DNA from: Thermodesulfobacteriota bacterium | Lineage (GTDB): Bacteria > Desulfobacterota > DSM-4660 > Desulfatiglandales > Desulfatiglandaceae | Direction of reading: 5' to 3' | Assembly (NCBI GenBank): GCA_028278625.1 | Contig: JANQDY010000264.1 | Coordinates: forward strand, 1 to 36,407 | Length of the DNA stretch: 36,407 nt | In this document: positions 34,239-36,407 of the stretch, piece by piece | Position numbering within the stretch: the stretch's first letter is position 1 | Layout: each line of letters opens with the position of its first letter | Position numbers and translations under genes: made by a program | Notes under the pieces: model-generated | What the model was told of the DNA's origin: nothing | The model's input: the letters and a program-made list of their open reading frames with translations, nothing else | Databases searched by the model: none

Positions 34239-35197
34239 GATTCCCCCTTTCGACAAAGCCGGTTTACCACTCGCCTTAGACCACGGCCCAATCTTGCAAG
34301 GGATGTTCCGCCAAAAGGGTAGATGTTGTGAACCGTTCTCTCTATTTCTCTGTCCATCTTCCGATCTCTGGTAATAACCGGCGGATGGGAGAGGGGAAAA
34401 GAGATGGGGTGGATCGGATAGCCTGCCCGTTTGCATGCGGGGTCCTTGGTATGGGTAGCGGTGTTGCCAAAGCCGATGTTACTCACAAGATTGACGGAAG
34501 GATGTATGGCCAGAAGATGGTTTGTCCAGCATGAAAAAGCCCACTGATAGTCCCACACGTCCATGCGACCTTGATGGACCTTCTCAAAAATGTTTCGCCA
34601 ATAAACGGCGCTCCACCGGCTTTCAAGCAGTTCCCCGAGCCATCCGCCGGTTCTGAGAGAGGGCCACTGGCGTATCTGGTGATCATAATGTTTCCAGGCA
34701 CGCGCCCATGAGGCCCATCCCCATGTGAGCGGGTACATGGAAAAGGCGTAGCTACTATTACTCGGTTCGGATCGGTTGAAATTGTTACCGCCGATCATGG
34801 CGATACGATCTTCGCCAGCGTATCGTTCCAATAATTCCTGACAGAATCTGAAAAAGGAGGGGTGGGGAAGACAGTCGTCTTCAAGGATAATGGCGCGATC
34901 CACCCTTTGGAACACCCAATCAAGGCCTGAGGAAATGCGGCGTCCACAGCCGATATTTACCTCTGAGTACGCTTTCCTGACATGGCATTCCCAGTCCACC
35001 TTTTCCACCAGGGCCCTGGCGGCCGCGCATCGCTCCATATCCCCATTCCGGCTCGTTTTGGGGCCGTCCGCTATTATCAGCAGCTCTTGTGGTTTGGCGT
35101 TTCTGATTTCGGCGAACACCCTCTCGGTTGTTTCCGGACGGTTGTATATGAACAGGGCTACAGGGGTGTGAAGGCTTCGTGCGTCCACGGAAAGCAT
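34235..35197 (-). CDS. Glycosyltransferase-like (nucleotide-diphospho-sugar transferase fold)
   Basis: Start may be ATG 35197 or the GTG just before it (35200). FIYNRPETTERV and ADGPKTSRNGD are the donor-side opening of a GT-A fold, and LEDDCLPHPSFF carries the acidic metal motif. TWGWASWARAWKHYD later is typical of this hemolytic-protein/HlpA-like transferase group, common in bacterial surface-polymer loci. Length about 320 is usual. It overlaps the GT4 gene at its end and starts 4 bases after the following GT2 gene's stop, so the three form one unit. Donor and acceptor unknown; the fold call is good. Confidence 0.83.
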   Translation of the reverse strand: MLSVDARSLHTPVALFIYNRPETTERVFAEIRNAKPQELLIIADGPKTSRNGDMERCAAARALVEKVDWECHVRKAYSEVNIGCGRRISSGLDWVFQRVDRAIILEDDCLPHPSFFRFCQELLERYAGEDRIAMIGGNNFNRSEPSNSSYAFSMYPLTWGWASWARAWKHYDHQIRQWPSLRTGGWLGELLESRWSAVYWRNIFEKVHQGRMDVWDYQWAFSCWTNHLLAIHPSVNLVSNIGFGNTATHTKDPACKRAGYPIHPISFPLSHPPVITRDRKMDREIERTVHNIYPFGGTSLARLGRGLRRVVNRLCRKGES

Positions 35198-35201
35198 CAC
35201 C

Positions 35202-35975
35202 TCAGAAAAGCGGTTTCCTGTGAATGTATTGGCCCATCTTACAAAGGGGTTTGGCGATGAATGTCCATGGCCTGGCCCTTAATCCATTACTCTTCCAGGC
35301 CATCTTGTCCATTCGATTGGCGCGAATACGGTTTCTGAAAGAGGCGTTGCTCAAGCCCCCGGTCCGCATGATGACCAGGACTTCCGGAATATAGGCGGTG
35401 GATATCTGGTGACACATGAAAAACCTGACGATCAGTTCATAATCGGCGGATGAACCAAACCGCGGGTTGAAGCCGCCGTGGGCCTCATATACGGATCGTC
35501 TTACGAAAAACGTGGGATGCGGCGGCATCCAACCCCTGTAGAGCAATTTTTCCCGATAGGTGCCTCCCCTCCAATAGCGGACAGCTTTTGCTGGATTTCT
35601 GGCGTCTACGTATATGAGATCGCCATAGCAGGAATCAATGGAAGGATTACTGAATACTTTTGCTACACGTGATAGGACGTTCCTATGGGCATAGAAGTCG
35701 TCCGCGTTCAACGTGCCGATGATCTCGCCTTTTGCTTCCTTAAGACCTCTGTTCAAGGCATCGTAGATTCCGGTTCCAGGGGCATGGATGAATCTGGTCT
35801 CCTGGTATATGGCACTTTCAAATGTGGTTTCCCCGTGGCGTTCGGCGGATCCCTCCACAATAACGTGTTCAGCCGGATAATCCTGATGCCGTACGCTTTC
35901 GATACAATCTGAAATAGTGGCGGATGCATTCTTGGCAGGGGTGACAATGGAAATGCTGAGATTGAGGTGCGGCAT
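35202..35975 (-). CDS. Family 2 glycosyltransferase
   Basis: SIVTPAKNASATI is the donor-binding N-terminus and LNADDFYAH is the DxD-type metal motif of a GT2 inverting enzyme; GIYDALNRGLKEAKGEIIG is also characteristic of the colanic-acid/WcaA-like group. The C-terminal part has RRSVYEAHGGFNPRFG and a basic tail. Length 257 is typical. No clear ribosome binding site precedes ATG 35975, so translation may be coupled to the upstream radical SAM gene, 14 bases away. It is first of the three-gene glycosyltransferase unit. The sugar is unknown. Confidence 0.87.
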   Translation of the reverse strand: MPHLNLSISIVTPAKNASATISDCIESVRHQDYPAEHVIVEGSAERHGETTFESAIYQETRFIHAPGTGIYDALNRGLKEAKGEIIGTLNADDFYAHRNVLSRVAKVFSNPSIDSCYGDLIYVDARNPAKAVRYWRGGTYREKLLYRGWMPPHPTFFVRRSVYEAHGGFNPRFGSSADYELIVRFFMCHQISTAYIPEVLVIMRTGGLSNASFRNRIRANRMDKMAWKSNGLRARPWTFIAKPLCKMGQYIHRKPLF

Positions 35976-35989
35976 TCGGAGTCGTTATG

Positions 35990-36407
35990 TTACAATGCAT
36001 TATCCGGCCGTTTTCTCGTCTCCGGAAACATATTTCTTTGGGCCGCCTCCTGGCAAATCCGGTCGGGCCATAAAAGATGTCCACTCTCCAAGTAGTTCTG
36101 TGCGACGCAACCGGTGCGGCATCTTCGCAGATGGATACATGCTTTGCAGAGTTCAGGGAACGCGTCGGAATCGCTAAAGTTCCGGCGCAGATCCAGTATT
36201 CTGGGATGATGCAGCCAAATATCTCTGATGGAATCTTCACCAAGCCGCCCGTAAACCAGTTCGGGAATGGTTTTGCCGATGCCGCAAAGTGCGATATGGC
36301 CGGTTCCCAGTATGCCCAAGATCCCTTGCACACCGCAGTCCCCCGTACGCCCATGACTGCGTACGATTTCCGGAAGGGGCGTAAGGGCCGGGGCCGAATG
36401 CATGATG
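35990..36407 (-). CDS. Radical SAM/SPASM protein, C-terminal fragment (cut by window edge)
   Basis: Only the C-terminal about 139 codons are visible; the frame stays open past the window edge, so the N-terminal radical SAM core is not seen here. The visible part has GDCGVQGILGILG, then IALCGIGKTIPEL, and the cysteine cluster ELCKACIHLRRCRTGC, the pattern of a SPASM or twitch-type C-terminus that holds auxiliary iron-sulfur clusters. The glycosyltransferase unit begins 14 bases downstream. With the radical SAM gene at 30368 this makes two in 6 kb, hinting at peptide or sugar modification in this locus. Function cannot be judged from the fragment. Confidence 0.7.
   Translation of the reverse strand, partial: IMHSAPALTPLPEIVRSHGRTGDCGVQGILGILGTGHIALCGIGKTIPELVYGRLGEDSIRDIWLHHPRILDLRRNFSDSDAFPELCKACIHLRRCRTGCVAQNYLESGHLLWPDRICQEAAQRNMFPETRKRPDNAL

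Overview
The window looks like chromosomal DNA of a Gram-negative anaerobe, most likely a sulfate-reducer-type deltaproteobacterium (Desulfobacterota, possibly Desulfobacterales). I base this on the gene set: a cobA-hemD fusion beside hemC and ispD, coaBC with a family-4 uracil-DNA glycosylase, an NfeD/slipin pair, a short lysine-type phosphoglycerate dehydrogenase, ferredoxin-linked genes, a hybrid histidine kinase and an IPTL-CTERM surface protein. This is inference; no rRNA marker is present. No tRNA, rRNA, CRISPR array or intact insertion sequence was seen.

Region 1 (1-7.1 kb, all on the minus strand) is an accessory-looking block, by eye more AT-rich than what follows. In transcription order it holds a STAS-like protein, a phospholipase A2-like protein, a zinc phospholipase C-like protein, a small secreted beta-sandwich protein, a membrane-anchored protein, a second secreted beta-sandwich protein, a decayed second PLA2-like copy, an M23-like protein with an N-terminal Ig-like domain, a lipoprotein and a hydrophobic helical 112-residue protein. 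The lipid- and wall-targeting folds lack signal peptides, while the small neighbours are exported or membrane-bound. This is the pattern expected of effector/immunity or lysis modules, and it is the best candidate here for an undescribed system.

Region 2 (7.4-15.2 kb, minus strand) is a housekeeping operon: coaBC, uracil-DNA glycosylase, nfeD, slipin, a Rho-N-like protein, then ispD, hemC and cobA-hemD. It covers coenzyme A, DNA repair, membrane quality control, isoprenoid and tetrapyrrole functions. A hairpin terminator sits just before ispD.

Region 3 (15.4-28.4 kb, plus strand) starts with a large exported caspase-like protease carrying three 223-residue repeats. It continues with a phosphoglycerate dehydrogenase, a strong 19-bp inverted repeat, an acyl-CoA synthetase, a hybrid histidine kinase overlapping a small ferredoxin and an unknown protein, citrate synthase, a [2Fe-2S] ferredoxin and glucose-6-phosphate dehydrogenase.

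Region 4 (28.4-36.4 kb, mixed strands) is a cell-surface polymer or modification locus. It has four glycosyltransferase-type genes, two radical SAM/SPASM proteins (one cut by the window edge), a family-5 nucleotidyltransferase preceded by a tiny overlapping ORF, and an exported IPTL-CTERM protein with its own promoter and a bidirectional terminator.
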